Part shown: one piece after another, positions 34,615 through 44,463 of the stretch | How the letters are laid out: each line of letters starts with the position of its first letter | How positions within the stretch are numbered: the stretch's first letter is position 1 | Origin: Symbiopectobacterium purcellii_A | GTDB taxonomy: Bacteria; Pseudomonadota; Gammaproteobacteria; Enterobacterales; Enterobacteriaceae | Reading direction: 5' to 3' | Length of the DNA stretch: 64,000 nucleotides | Assembly: GCF_052050035.1 (NCBI RefSeq) | Contig: NZ_CP189882.1 | Coordinates: 2,232,001 to 2,296,000, forward strand | Position numbers and translations under genes: made by a program | The notes under the pieces: generated by a model | The model's database searches: none | The model's input: the letters and a program-made list of their open reading frames with translations, nothing else | What the model was told of the DNA's origin: nothing

Positions 34615-37383
34615 TTACGTTGAGCATTTCAAACGTAAAGCGACATCCAGCGTAAGACGCAGCTCTGCAATTTCCGCGTTGGATAATGGCAGTCCACGTT
34701 TAACACGGTTCTCCATTTCGATCACATCGCACAGCAATGGACCGAGACCAGCCTGCCAGATGCATCCTTTTAGGGTATGCAACAGCGTGATAGTTTTTTT
34801 CTGATCGCTTGAATTTTGTTCAATGTTTGACAGCAATTCGCGCAGTGAACGACGGATTTTTCGTCGCATAGTGGGGTGAGTGATATCGATGATGGCCTTG
34901 TCCATCAGGTTATCTTGCTCTTGCAGATCGATTTCTCGCTGAAGCTGATATTCGGCGGCGATGCTGATGCCGTCGGCCAAATGCGCCAGCGTGACGGGCT
35001 TGGTCAGGTAGTGGTGCATACCTGCTTGCTTGCAACGGACAATTTCTTCCGAGGCGGTGTTGGCTGACAAGGCCATAATGGCGCATTCCGTATCCTGATT
35101 CTTGCTGTCTTGACGCCACTGCTGGGTGCAGGTCAGGCCATCCATTTCCGGCATGCAGACATCCATCAACACCAGATCAAAACGCTGTTGTCGCCCACAC
35201 GCCAGTGCTTCTCGGCCGTTACTGGCGGTAGTGACGTTTTGCCCGAGCAGTCTCAGCATGGCACCAATGATGTCGCGGTTTATTGTCGCATCATCAACGA
35301 GCAGGATATGCAATCGCCAGGGTTGAACCGGGATCACCGCCTTATCGGTGTCGGTGATGCCTGACGTTATCTGAGCAGCCAGCGTATAGAGTTTGCCCGG
35401 CAGAAAGCCAAGCTCGTCGGCAGACAGGGCACTGTCATGCGCTGCGGAATGGCATGTCAGTCCCCATTCGCTCAGTTGACTGTGCAGTGCCAATGGCGCG
35501 GTGATATCGCCGTTTAATGGCGTGGGTTTGGCGTATTTACCGAGCGGCATCATAAAAGAGATGCAGGTACCTAGCCCTACCGAGCTGTTCAGATCCAGCC
35601 ACCCCCCCATCATCCGGGCAAGATTCGAGGCAATCGTCAGCCCAAGCCCTGTCCCCTGAATGTTTCCCTGGCTCTGAAAGAAGGGGGTGAATACCGCATC
35701 ATGATCGGCAGAGGCAATGCCTTTGCCACTGTCACAAACGGCAAAGATCAGCGTGTTGTCGTTGCGTGTGACGCTGAGCGTTATCCCGCCGTTATCCGTA
35801 AATTTGACCGCATTTCCCAGCAGATTCACCAGAATTTGCCGTACGCGTGTCGCATCCATATCGATAAGCAAGGGCACATCACCGCTGACCGTGGTACGCA
35901 GCATCAATCTTTTGCTTTTTCCCGGTCCCTGAATGGTGTACATCGCGCGATCGATCAGCGGGAGCAGCGCTGTCTGCTCAACGTGCAGCGAGATTTGTCC
36001 TGACTCGATACGTGAGAAATCCAACAGGTTGTTGATGATATCCAGCAATGAGAGGGTACAAAGCCGGGCAGTTTCCGCCAGGTGACTTTGCTTGGCGCAA
36101 AGCGGGGTGAGTTGGAGTAGCTCCAGTGCACCCAGTGAACCGCTGAGCGGCGTGCGCAGTTCATGACTGATGGTTGTCAGGTGGCTGCTTTTGCGTTTGT
36201 TGGCCTGTTCTGCCTGCTGTTTGGCGATAATCAACTCGCGCGTGCGTTCAACCACGGTATTTTCCAGGTTGTCATGCTGTACGCGCAGATCGTTTAACAG
36301 CCGATTGTAAGCCTGAGCAATGCTGCCAAGTTCATCCTGACGGTTCTCCGGCAAACGCAGCGACAGTGGTGCCCATTTCGTCTTATTGATGATATCGACA
36401 AAGTCCTGCAACGGCCGGGCCAGATAACGATGGAGCAGCCCCAACAGCATTAGCGCAAGAAGGACTAACGTCGCTAATGCGAAAGGCAACTGGCTGATGG
36501 CGATAGACAGCGACCGGTGGATGATATCCCGGGTTGGATACAGGATAACCTGTTGCCAGCCGGGCCCTTTCAACTGGGTGCGCAGCACCAGATAGCCGGG
36601 AATTTCCTGCCAGCCATCATGCAGTGTGACGTCGTTGAACAGCGCTTGTAATGCCTGGTCTTGCTTCTCGTTGAGCAGAGAAAAAGGCAGGATGTGATTT
36701 TGCATATCCAGCCAGAGGCTGATATCGCTGCCAGAGAACAGTTGGCCGTAGGAGAGCACATCGCTTAATTTGACTGAAAGCCCGGCGAGCGTACCCTGTG
36801 AACTGGTAGCCGCAACGGAGATGCTCCAGCCCACACCCTCTGTGTACTTGGGTTCTCCCCAGTGCATATTGTGGTTGACGGGGCTACCAAGCAATTCTGT
36901 TAACTCGGTGCGACGACGCGAAAAATAGTCGGCGGCGTGCTCGCGAGGGGGCAACAGCGAGATGCCATAGCGGCTATCCAGCACAAAGCTGTCGAGGTAA
37001 TAAGTTTGCCCGGCAGTGCCGTAAATCTGGATAAAGCTGCGATCCTGCTCTTGAACCGTTTTTGGGATACAGGCGCTGGTATCAATAGGCAGGTAACAGC
37101 CTTCACTTTTATCGACTACCGCCTTGTCTGCGGCACTGCTGTGATACAAGTGGTAGCGGTGTGCCAATATCTGCGCATCCCGTTCTGCACCTTCAAAACG
37201 GTGATTGGTTAACGTTGCCTGCAGGGTGGAAAAGTGCGTTAGATTCTCAATTAAATAATGTTTTTCCTGGTTAAGTGAGGCATAGGTTGCAGCGAAAACA
37301 GAAACCAGCCAGATAATAAATAAGCACAGTGATATGAATAATGTCGGTTTACTCACCAATGAGCGCTTTCTTTTCATTGTCAT
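34615..37383 (-). CDS. ssrA: SsrA-like hybrid sensor histidine kinase
   Basis: 922 residues. Membrane segment 13-34, periplasmic sensor about 35-298, second membrane segment 299-318, HAMP about 320-370, HisKA with His407 (SHELRTPLSG), HATPase with Asn524 and G boxes DSGKGIA (551-557) and GTGLGL (577-582), receiver with Asp741 (LVLMDVCMPEMDG) and C-terminal HPt with His869 (LLHTLKGC). This is the SsrA/EsrA layout: a tripartite phosphorelay to SsrB. The periplasmic part is the most divergent. Transcribed away from spiC and the T3SS, with a 230-base divergent promoter region between. Confidence 0.88.
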   Translation of the reverse strand: MTMKRKRSLVSKPTLFISLCLFIIWLVSVFAATYASLNQEKHYLIENLTHFSTLQATLTNHRFEGAERDAQILAHRYHLYHSSAADKAVVDKSEGCYLPIDTSACIPKTVQEQDRSFIQIYGTAGQTYYLDSFVLDSRYGISLLPPREHAADYFSRRRTELTELLGSPVNHNMHWGEPKYTEGVGWSISVAATSSQGTLAGLSVKLSDVLSYGQLFSGSDISLWLDMQNHILPFSLLNEKQDQALQALFNDVTLHDGWQEIPGYLVLRTQLKGPGWQQVILYPTRDIIHRSLSIAISQLPFALATLVLLALMLLGLLHRYLARPLQDFVDIINKTKWAPLSLRLPENRQDELGSIAQAYNRLLNDLRVQHDNLENTVVERTRELIIAKQQAEQANKRKSSHLTTISHELRTPLSGSLGALELLQLTPLCAKQSHLAETARLCTLSLLDIINNLLDFSRIESGQISLHVEQTALLPLIDRAMYTIQGPGKSKRLMLRTTVSGDVPLLIDMDATRVRQILVNLLGNAVKFTDNGGITLSVTRNDNTLIFAVCDSGKGIASADHDAVFTPFFQSQGNIQGTGLGLTIASNLARMMGGWLDLNSSVGLGTCISFMMPLGKYAKPTPLNGDITAPLALHSQLSEWGLTCHSAAHDSALSADELGFLPGKLYTLAAQITSGITDTDKAVIPVQPWRLHILLVDDATINRDIIGAMLRLLGQNVTTASNGREALACGRQQRFDLVLMDVCMPEMDGLTCTQQWRQDSKNQDTECAIMALSANTASEEIVRCKQAGMHHYLTKPVTLAHLADGISIAAEYQLQREIDLQEQDNLMDKAIIDITHPTMRRKIRRSLRELLSNIEQNSSDQKKTITLLHTLKGCIWQAGLGPLLCDVIEMENRVKRGLPLSNAEIAELRLTLDVALRLKCST

Positions 37384-37613
37384 ACCCGAAAATGGTGTCT
37401 AAATGAAATTGCCCCCGTGGGCGAATGAATTTACGTCTGCCGGTATTCTCTAACACGGTAATTTTCACTAAAACTATAATAGGCTTTAGCGCCGCAATTG
37501 TTTTAATTTGTAAATATATATAACCTCTCCTTAAGTAAAAATCAGGTATAAGGTTGATGTCTAAGATGCTCATTGCATTTGAGAATAAGATTATCCCATG
37601 GAGGTTGTTCTAC

Positions 37614-38009
37614 ATGATTGATTTATTAAAAACTATCCCTTTGGTTGAGGATATATCTATGCCTAATAGTAAAGGAGAAATCGTGATGAAAATAGCGGAT
37701 CTCCCAGCGAAAGGCTATTCATGCAACCTCTCCTGGATTCTGGCAATATACCTCGTTGACTCTCATGATTTATCATTGGAAACATTGTGTTATGTTTCAT
37801 GTTTGTTAGGGGCTCATCATGAAATTCACGATTTTTCCTACTACTTATCCGATGAAAAAAGTTGGCTGTGTTGTGTCTATGATAAGAAAATCTCTGCCGA
37901 CGTAATGGCAAAAGAAATAGAGATGCATGTGGCGCTAACGCGTTATTTTCGATACCTCATTTTGAGTAAGAAATACCCATGCCAGGTAAAAGAATATGAA
38001 GCTATATAA
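37614..38009 (+). CDS. ssaB: SpiC/SsaB-like T3SS gatekeeper-complex protein
   Basis: 131 residues. LLKTIPLVEDISMPNSKGE, LLGAHHEIHDFSYYL and AKEIEMHVALTRYF align by eye to Salmonella SpiC/SsaB (IPLIQDI, LLAAHPDVHDY, AIEIEKHLALT). In Salmonella it forms a cytoplasmic complex with SsaM and SsaL that holds back effectors until translocators are delivered; both partners are encoded here. The start at 37614 has GGAGG 9 bases upstream. The frame is open from 37554, but those 20 residues lack homology. It overlaps sctC by 14 bases. The region is AT-richer than its neighbours. Confidence 0.8.
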   Translation: MIDLLKTIPLVEDISMPNSKGEIVMKIADLPAKGYSCNLSWILAIYLVDSHDLSLETLCYVSCLLGAHHEIHDFSYYLSDEKSWLCCVYDKKISADVMAKEIEMHVALTRYFRYLILSKKYPCQVKEYEAI

Positions 38010-39471
38010 AACCGCCCATTTGGTTTTGTTTTTTTTCTGTTCGGTTTCTTATGCCGAGAGCCTACCGTGGAAGGGCAATGATTTTTCATTGCGGGCACAA
38101 AATATGTCGCTCTCTTCTCTGTTGCAGCATCTCGCGGAAAACTATTATACATCAACGAATATCGACCCGGTGATTGTACAAAATTTCAGCGGCGTTATCT
38201 TGCCAGGACCGCCGTTGGATATTCTGTATAAGTTGATGAGCCAATATAATCTGGTTTCTTATTACGATGGCAATACGCTGTTTATCTACCCCGCACAGCG
38301 CCTGTCGCGCCATCTTGTAACACTCAATGTGCTATCTGCCACGCGTTTTGCAGCGCATTTACGCAGACTGAATGTCCCTGAAGATCGAAGTTGTGTCATT
38401 TACCCCGTGTTGAATGAGCATGCGCTGGAAATCAGCGGCGTGCCTGCCTGCCTGGAACGCGTTACGCAACTGGCAGCCACCCTTGATGCCGATATTAGCA
38501 AACGCCAGGATGATGCTGTGAGCGTTGTGGTATATCCGTTGAAATATGCCACTGCGCTGGATGATCAGTATCGATACCGCGATCAGACCGTTGTGGTGCC
38601 CGGCATTGTCAGCGTGCTGCGTGACATGACTCGCGGCGGCGCGCCCGCGCCAGCCAACAATACGCCTGCGACTCAAGGGCTGCCGATGTTTTCTGCGGAT
38701 CCGCGTCAGAATGCGGTCATCGTGCGCGATCGCAGCGCTAACATGGCGGGGTATCGCCAACTGATCACCCAGTTGGATCAACGGCCTGAAATGATCGAAA
38801 TTTCTGTGACCATCATTGATGTGGATGCCGGGGATATCAGCCAGTTAGGCATTGACTGGAGTGCGGCGACATCGATCGGTGGCGGAATGCTCAGCTTCAA
38901 TAATAGCGGGGTGAGCCTGGACAGCGGATTCTCCAGTGTGATCAAAGACACGCCGAACTTTATGGTGCGTCTGAGCGCGTTGGAAAAGAACTCACGTGCC
39001 TATGTGTTATCGCAACCTTCGGTGGTGACGCTCAACAATATTCAAGCCGTGTTGGACAAGAATATCACGTTCTACACCAAGCTTGAGGGCGACAGAATGG
39101 TCAAACTGGAGTCCGTGACGACCGGATCGCTGCTGCGCGTTACGCCTCGACTGTTAGAGCAGAATGGCAAGCAAAACATCATGTTGAGCCTAAACATTCA
39201 GGATGGGCAACAAAGCCTGCCTATCAGTCAGGATGAGCCTTTGCCCGGTATTCAAAATGCAGAAATTGCTTCGCAAGCCATGTTGCAGGCGGGGCAGAGC
39301 CTGTTATTGGGCGGGTTCAAACAGGATAAGCAGATACAGTCGGAAAAGAAGGTCCCTTTGTTAGGCAACATCCCTGTGCTTGGCAACCTGTTCAGCACCA
39401 AAACCAACCAAATGCATAGCGTTATTCGCTTGTTCCTGATCAAGGCATCCGTTGCCAATAGACAACAGTGA
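37996..39471 (+). CDS. ssaC: SctC (SsaC), T3SS outer-membrane secretin
   Basis: 491 residues with signal peptide (about 1-20, HLVLFFFCSVSYA). N-domains follow: LPWKGNDFSLRAQNMSLSSL, and YPLKYATALDDQYRYRDQTV. The secretin core carries PMFSADPRQNAVIVRD, YVLSQPSVVTLNNIQAVLDK and LLGGFKQDKQ. Strongly similar along its length to SsaC. It forms the outer ring through which the needle passes. Confidence 0.95.
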   Translation: MKLYKTAHLVLFFFCSVSYAESLPWKGNDFSLRAQNMSLSSLLQHLAENYYTSTNIDPVIVQNFSGVILPGPPLDILYKLMSQYNLVSYYDGNTLFIYPAQRLSRHLVTLNVLSATRFAAHLRRLNVPEDRSCVIYPVLNEHALEISGVPACLERVTQLAATLDADISKRQDDAVSVVVYPLKYATALDDQYRYRDQTVVVPGIVSVLRDMTRGGAPAPANNTPATQGLPMFSADPRQNAVIVRDRSANMAGYRQLITQLDQRPEMIEISVTIIDVDAGDISQLGIDWSAATSIGGGMLSFNNSGVSLDSGFSSVIKDTPNFMVRLSALEKNSRAYVLSQPSVVTLNNIQAVLDKNITFYTKLEGDRMVKLESVTTGSLLRVTPRLLEQNGKQNIMLSLNIQDGQQSLPISQDEPLPGIQNAEIASQAMLQAGQSLLLGGFKQDKQIQSEKKVPLLGNIPVLGNLFSTKTNQMHSVIRLFLIKASVANRQQ

Positions 39472-39478
39472 AAAGCGT

Positions 39479-40666
39479 ATGGAAAACACGTGGAAGATTC
39501 GCCTGTTAGGCGGCGTATTGCATGGACGGGAAGTGTGGCTATCGGAAGGTCGTCTCTCCATTGGTGAACGGGATTGCGATCTGTGCATCCCTTTGCAGGC
39601 CGCAAGCCGCATTGAGCTGGCGGTCGTTGATGGGCAACTCTATGCCAATGTGGAAAAGGTGTCGGTGCGGGTAAATGGTCGCCGCCATGTACAGCATCAC
39701 CCCTTGCCGCCCCAGGGGGTATTGGAGGCGGCAGGATTAGCGATGGCATTTGGGCCTCAGCAAGCAGACCTTGCCGGTCATTGCCTGCCAGTTCGCCGAT
39801 TTTCAAGCGGCTGGCTGTTGGTGCCTGGCATGCTTGCGCTGATCTTCGCTCTCATCTCTTTCTCTGTGGAATGGGGCCCGTCGCCATCGACGGAAGCACC
39901 AGTAGACGTGAGCGCGTTGTTGCAGCACACCGGGTTGACGCAGCTCGTGGCGCAATGGCAGCAGGATGGTGTGCTGCGTGTGTCTGGAGATTGCGAATCG
40001 AGCGAGACGTTGACGCCCTTGTGGCTTGCGCTGCAATCCCATGACATTCGCTACCAGGATGACGTTATTTGCGCCGATCAACTGGTCCGAAACGTGAAAG
40101 ATGTGCTGATTCAGGCGGGCTACACCCAGGCTCAGGTTGTCAGTCGAGGGAAGGGAAATGTTGCGATCGATGCGGATATCCGTATGGGAGAACAGTGGGC
40201 GGCGGTTCAACCGCTGTTGGCTGACATTCCGGGATTACGGCATTGGCAGATAGAAAACCCCTACGACGAGATCGGTAACGCGCTGATTAGCGCGCTGCTA
40301 CAGCAAGGATTAGCGGGCAAGGTGAACCTGACGGATACGGGGCCGCGTTTCATTTTGAGCGGCGTGTTGAACGCGCAGGATAAGCAGACCTTGACACAAC
40401 TGATGCAGGATATGCGATCGCGCTATCCCACTGTGGCGCTGAGCTATCAGGATGTTCCCCTATCCAATGAGTTTTCCAGACAGCTGCCAGCCCCTGTCAC
40501 TGGCATTGTTCATAGCCGCCGTGGCGAGTATTTGGTGTTGGGTAATGGCGATACCATATCCATCGGCAGTCGATTGGCTGAGGGCAGCGAGGTTGTGGCT
40601 ATCAGCGATAGCGCGGTGACGTTCAGACAAGGGCGCACGCTGATCACGCTTCCATTCAATTTTTAA
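39479..40666 (+). CDS. ssaD: SctD (SsaD), T3SS inner-membrane ring protein
   Basis: 395 residues. An FHA-like cytoplasmic domain (WKIRLLGGVLHGREVWLSEG), one membrane helix at about 111-130 (GWLLVPGMLALIFALISFSV) and a periplasmic ring-building region. The start at 39479 is 7 bases after the sctC stop; homologous text begins there. Same position as ssaD in SPI-2. Confidence 0.88.
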   Translation: MENTWKIRLLGGVLHGREVWLSEGRLSIGERDCDLCIPLQAASRIELAVVDGQLYANVEKVSVRVNGRRHVQHHPLPPQGVLEAAGLAMAFGPQQADLAGHCLPVRRFSSGWLLVPGMLALIFALISFSVEWGPSPSTEAPVDVSALLQHTGLTQLVAQWQQDGVLRVSGDCESSETLTPLWLALQSHDIRYQDDVICADQLVRNVKDVLIQAGYTQAQVVSRGKGNVAIDADIRMGEQWAAVQPLLADIPGLRHWQIENPYDEIGNALISALLQQGLAGKVNLTDTGPRFILSGVLNAQDKQTLTQLMQDMRSRYPTVALSYQDVPLSNEFSRQLPAPVTGIVHSRRGEYLVLGNGDTISIGSRLAEGSEVVAISDSAVTFRQGRTLITLPFNF

Positions 40667-40677
40667 GGGGAAATACC

Positions 40678-40920
40678 ATGACGACGCTGACGGCATTGGA
40701 AGATCGCATACAGGGGTCGGCTGAAGATGCTCAACAGGCATTGATGGTGCTGAGTGCGGCCCGTCATCGATTAGTCTGTGCCATGGGTAAACCCATTGCG
40801 CCAGAGGAATATCAGCACTTTGCCTTATTGTTGGAAGCGGTAATAGAGAGCGAAGATATTATCAAGATCATTTGCTTTCGTTATCACAATATAGCTCTAG
40901 AGGCTGAGTTAAGTCAGTAG
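40678..40920 (+). CDS. ssaE: SsaE-like T3SS chaperone
   Basis: 80 residues, the same length as SsaE. MTTLTALEDRIQGSAEDAQQ and the end ESEDIIKIICFRYHNIALEA align well to SsaE (TTLTRLEDLL and IINIIYYRYHNSAL). SsaE is a small helical chaperone that assists filament/translocator or needle subunits. GGGGA ribosome site upstream. Confidence 0.85.
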   Translation: MTTLTALEDRIQGSAEDAQQALMVLSAARHRLVCAMGKPIAPEEYQHFALLLEAVIESEDIIKIICFRYHNIALEAELSQ

Positions 40921-40977
40921 GGAATAACCCTCTTCATACCAACTGCTGACATATTCGTGAACGATGAGAGGTATATC

Positions 40978-41241
40978 ATGTCAGGTAATATTGCGAATCA
41001 ATTTAAAAAGTTCGAAGTAGAGTATGAACGTCTATTAAAATGTTTTTCGGAATTTGAAAAAATAAAAAGAAAACTGGCTTCTGAGGAGCGAATCGTTTCG
41101 CAGAATGATGTGAAAGCGCAAAAACCGCTGAGTGTCCATCACATGAACGTTATTGCGGAAAATGCCAAAAAAGATTTGAAAGCATTAAGTATCTCCTTGA
41201 GAAAAATCGAAACGCATATTAAGCACAGCGTTAATAGATAG
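40978..41241 (+). CDS. sseA: SseA-like T3SS translocon chaperone
   Basis: 87 residues, basic and almost wholly helical (FKKFEVEYERLLKCFSEFEK, LKALSISLRKIETHIKHSVN). Sequence similarity to SseA is low, but size, charge and position between ssaE and sseB match. SseA binds SseB and SseD before secretion. The start at 40978 has GAGAGG upstream. AT-rich compared with neighbours. Confidence 0.6.
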   Translation: MSGNIANQFKKFEVEYERLLKCFSEFEKIKRKLASEERIVSQNDVKAQKPLSVHHMNVIAENAKKDLKALSISLRKIETHIKHSVNR

Positions 41242-41277
41242 TGAGCATACCTACACTGTTTTACATTCAGGAGATTT

Positions 41278-41883
41278 ATGATGCCAAGCATACCCGTTGG
41301 TTCATTACCAAACATTAAATCTGGTGTATTTGACGGTAAGGAAACACGTCTCGGAAATACCCCCCAGGAAAAATCGCATTATTATGGTTCAGCCGATAAT
41401 ATCTTCGCCTATGCCTATGAAATAATGCTGTTGTTGCAGGATGTACAGTCATCGCGCGCCTATGCCCAATTCAATGATATTCAAAATGCATCCAATCGAG
41501 CCAGAGATACGCAGGAAAAGGCAAACCGAATGGATGAGCTTGTTACGCAAGCGACAAAAGGTGATGGCAATAACAAAGAAGCGGTACCCGCTGACGTTAT
41601 TGAGTATATGAAGAAGCACGGTATTCAGGTAGATGGCAAATCGATAGACAACTACATCAAAGAGCACGCGGGGGATTACGGTAAGTTGGACAAAGGCAGC
41701 CTCCAAGCTATTAAAGTCGCATTGGATAACAGCGCGGGTCGCGACAGCGATCTCTCCTCTCAGGCGCAACTGACGATTCAAAAAGCAATACAGATGCTTA
41801 ACTCAGCCATTTCGCAGGCGACTAACCTGGTCAGCAAATGGGGCGAAATCCTGCAAATGATCACCCAAAAGACCTATTCATGA
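41278..41883 (+). CDS. sseB: SseB-like T3SS filament/translocator protein (EspA family)
   Basis: 201 residues. NASNRARDTQEKANRMDELV, VIEYMKKHGIQVDGKSIDNY, and LVSKWGEILQMITQKTYS match SseB almost position for position. EspA-family proteins form a sheath on the needle leading to the pore proteins SseC and SseD. Two adjacent ATG codons (41278 and 41281) follow AGGAG. A hydrophobic segment near residue 42-55 is much less hydrophobic than in Salmonella. Confidence 0.93.
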   Translation: MMPSIPVGSLPNIKSGVFDGKETRLGNTPQEKSHYYGSADNIFAYAYEIMLLLQDVQSSRAYAQFNDIQNASNRARDTQEKANRMDELVTQATKGDGNNKEAVPADVIEYMKKHGIQVDGKSIDNYIKEHAGDYGKLDKGSLQAIKVALDNSAGRDSDLSSQAQLTIQKAIQMLNSAISQATNLVSKWGEILQMITQKTYS

Positions 41884-42344
41884 CGCAAGACGAGAGTCTG
41901 GCCATGCTGCAATTTTTGCGTCGCGGTGGCGCTGTGCGCATGTTGCTGAAAAAAGACGTAAGCAGCGAATTGGATACCCTTTTTCGCTACGCCAGACAGT
42001 TATCCAGCGCGGGGGATCATCGAGCGGCGGCCAACCTGTTACGCCTGTTGACCGCTTACGATGATTGGTCTTTTGACTACTGGTATCAACTTGGGGCGAC
42101 GTGCCATGCGGCGCACGCTTGGTCAGATGCGCTTTATGCCTATGGTCGGGCAGCGAAAATTAACGTATCGGCCGCGCAGGTCCCTTGTGCTGCGGGGGAG
42201 TGTTTTCTGGCCTGTGGTGAGAAAGCATTGGCACGCAAAGCCTTTAAGGCTGCCTTGCTTATTTGCGGTGAAAACCGGTCATTACAGGCGATACGCCGCC
42301 AGGCGGAGCAAGGACTATCTCGAACAGGAGAGTCTGATGGATAG
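41880..42344 (+). CDS. sscA: SscA-like (SycD family) TPR chaperone
   Basis: 154 residues. Tetratricopeptide repeats (about 36-140: ARQLSSAGDHRAAANLLRLL, WYQLGATCHAAHAWSDALYA, CFLACGEKALARKAFKAALL) define class II T3SS chaperones. SscA binds translocator SseC. ATGA overlap with sseB and an overlap of 8 bases with sseC suggest coupled translation. Confidence 0.9.
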   Translation: MTQDESLAMLQFLRRGGAVRMLLKKDVSSELDTLFRYARQLSSAGDHRAAANLLRLLTAYDDWSFDYWYQLGATCHAAHAWSDALYAYGRAAKINVSAAQVPCAAGECFLACGEKALARKAFKAALLICGENRSLQAIRRQAEQGLSRTGESDG

Positions 42345-43776
42345 TGTACAAGCCAGAGCGGGAGTGGATCGTCCGCTCTCCTATGATGATGGTGAGGAGA
42401 TGCCTGTCTCTTCTCCAACCAAGCAAACAATGCACCCAATTCGTTCTGCTGTTGGTCTGCATTATCGGCAACACCAGGCAGCACAGAACGTGGAAGCGGA
42501 AAGCCAGCAGGAGGGCGTAGCGCAGTCGGTGAACGCGCAGCAGGCAGAAGCTGCCTGGCAACGATTGCTGGAAGCCGGGTATACCGGTTCCGCCTCGGCT
42601 TCGTTGCAAGACATCGTGAAAATGGACCCACTGTTGTTATCGATGCTGGTGACGCAGCAAGTGATGCGTGCTTCCAGCTGCAATGCAACGGCACTCTGTG
42701 AACAGCTGAACCGTGCTACTGAGCTGCAAATTCTCCTACGTAATAAGCAGGTTGAAAAATATCAGGAGCAGGTCAACAAATCGATTGAGCAGGCGGATCA
42801 GGTTCGTAAATCTGCGCTGTGCAGTGCCGTATTTGATTGGATAAACAGTGCCATTGAGATAGGGATAGGCGTATTTAAACTGGTTGAAGCGGTCGCAACG
42901 GCAGATCCACTCGCCTTTAGCGCTGGCATTGCTTACTGCTCGGCAGGGGTTGCCGGACTCGTAAAAGGTGGCGCTGAGTTAGCGTTGGGTCTGGGGGTAA
43001 ATAAAGCCGACTGTGAAGCCGTTATTCATGCGGCAGGTTTGGTACAGAACACCTGTGAATATGTCGCGATGGGGCTGGATATTTTGCAGATCGGTCGTGG
43101 TATTTATGTGGCTCGCGGTTTGATCTCTGCGGCTGAAAAGGAAGTGGGCAGCGGCGCGGGTAAAACATTGGTTGAGGCAGTGAGTCAACAGAGCGGCGAG
43201 GTGGGGCAGCAGATTAAACAGATTGCTGAAAATACGGCTAAAGGTTTTGTCAGTGAACTCGAAGCCACGCTTGAGGGGAACGTCAACCGCTATTTGGCAC
43301 GCACGATGGGGCATAGCACCACCGTTCATGGAATCGAGCAACTTGTAGCAGAAACGCTGGAAAGCGCCCTGAAAGATGTGGCGAAAGACGTTTTGGAAAA
43401 AGGCGTTGCCGCCGCAGAAAAAGCGTTGCGTAGACGTTTTATGATCTCGCTAGGCAAAGGGCTGGCCTCCAGCATCATTAAAGACGTCTCCGTTTCCTGG
43501 TTAACCACGGTGCGCTTGGCGATAAGTGGTGGACAAAAAATAACATCGGGTGTTGCTCAATGGAAAGCCACAGAGTTGCGTAAAGAAATTGAAGAGTTAA
43601 TCGTTATGCAACGTATTAACGACATCAAAGACAGTTGGACGCAGGCACATAAAAAAAATCAGGAAATACAGCTTGGCGATTATTTGCGACAAAGTAGCAC
43701 TGCCGTAAGCAATTCGACATTAATAATGGAAGATTACGGTGCGGTATTGGCAAAAATTGCCTGTAGCCGTGCCTGA
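42337..43776 (+). CDS. sseC: SseC-like T3SS pore-forming translocator
   Basis: 479 residues. An N-terminal hydrophilic part with coiled coil (ELQILLRNKQVEKYQEQVNK), a hydrophobic centre (about 165-215, IEIGIGVFKLVEAVATADPL and following), and a helical C-terminus. This is the layout of YopB/EspD/SseC major translocators. AGGAG lies 6 bases before ATG 42337; the longer open frame from 42061 is the shadow of sscA. It follows its chaperone gene, as in SPI-2. Confidence 0.85.
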   Translation: MDSVQARAGVDRPLSYDDGEEMPVSSPTKQTMHPIRSAVGLHYRQHQAAQNVEAESQQEGVAQSVNAQQAEAAWQRLLEAGYTGSASASLQDIVKMDPLLLSMLVTQQVMRASSCNATALCEQLNRATELQILLRNKQVEKYQEQVNKSIEQADQVRKSALCSAVFDWINSAIEIGIGVFKLVEAVATADPLAFSAGIAYCSAGVAGLVKGGAELALGLGVNKADCEAVIHAAGLVQNTCEYVAMGLDILQIGRGIYVARGLISAAEKEVGSGAGKTLVEAVSQQSGEVGQQIKQIAENTAKGFVSELEATLEGNVNRYLARTMGHSTTVHGIEQLVAETLESALKDVAKDVLEKGVAAAEKALRRRFMISLGKGLASSIIKDVSVSWLTTVRLAISGGQKITSGVAQWKATELRKEIEELIVMQRINDIKDSWTQAHKKNQEIQLGDYLRQSSTAVSNSTLIMEDYGAVLAKIACSRA

Positions 43777-43785
43777 GGATACGTT

Positions 43786-44463
43786 ATGAGCCAAAATATT
43801 CTTATGGACCAAAATACGCTGTCTATAGACCTATTCCCCGTCAATGCGACGCCAGACCATCTCTCTTCCGTCTTATCACAAAAGACGAATGCCGCAGTGG
43901 CAACCAAGGAAAAGGCCGCTAGCGATGCAGAATTGAATGACTTTTTCGCGATGTTTGATCAGCTGTGGGGAACACTCTTAAACCTTGCCCGGCGTTTACG
44001 TGATGTGATGCGCATGTATAACGAAAAGAAGCAGATATTAGGGTGGGGGCTTGAAATGAATGCGCTGTCCACCAGTTTAAACGCGATTGAGCATAGCTTT
44101 AGTGCGGCGAGGAATAATGCATTAGGCACCTGTTTAAGCGGCTTTATGCAGTGCACGGGTGCACTGAACGGCGGAATTATGGGGGAAATCGGCGGCGCAG
44201 GTGCCCGAGAACTCACCACGATGGGGTTCAACGGTTCGGGATCGATAGCCAATGGGCTCTTTTCCTTTTCCGCGGCATCGGAAAACCGTGAAGCAGACAT
44301 CGAGCGGGCATTGGCGGATTTTCAAAGTAAAAATGCGCAATCCTACATCCGAAATCTCGACGACATTGTGCAAAAGGCTGTCGACGTCATGCAGCAGATG
44401 ATGGAAATGGGCCGCAAAATGGTTGAAGTATTTAGTCAGACGCTTCATTCCCTTGCGAAGTAA
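43786..44463 (+). CDS. sseD: SseD-like T3SS pore-forming translocator
   Basis: 225 residues, against about 195 for SseD. Contains a central hydrophobic region (ALGTCLSGFMQCTGALNGGI) flanked by helices and a C-terminal coiled coil (LDDIVQKAVDVMQQMMEMGR). Position after sseC and before sseE supports the call. Together SseC and SseD make the pore in the host membrane. Confidence 0.82.
   Translation: MSQNILMDQNTLSIDLFPVNATPDHLSSVLSQKTNAAVATKEKAASDAELNDFFAMFDQLWGTLLNLARRLRDVMRMYNEKKQILGWGLEMNALSTSLNAIEHSFSAARNNALGTCLSGFMQCTGALNGGIMGEIGGAGARELTTMGFNGSGSIANGLFSFSAASENREADIERALADFQSKNAQSYIRNLDDIVQKAVDVMQQMMEMGRKMVEVFSQTLHSLAK

Noticed and set aside
42061..42336. N-terminal extension of sseC
   Set aside because: This part is sscA read in another frame; AGGAG and homology place the start at 42337.
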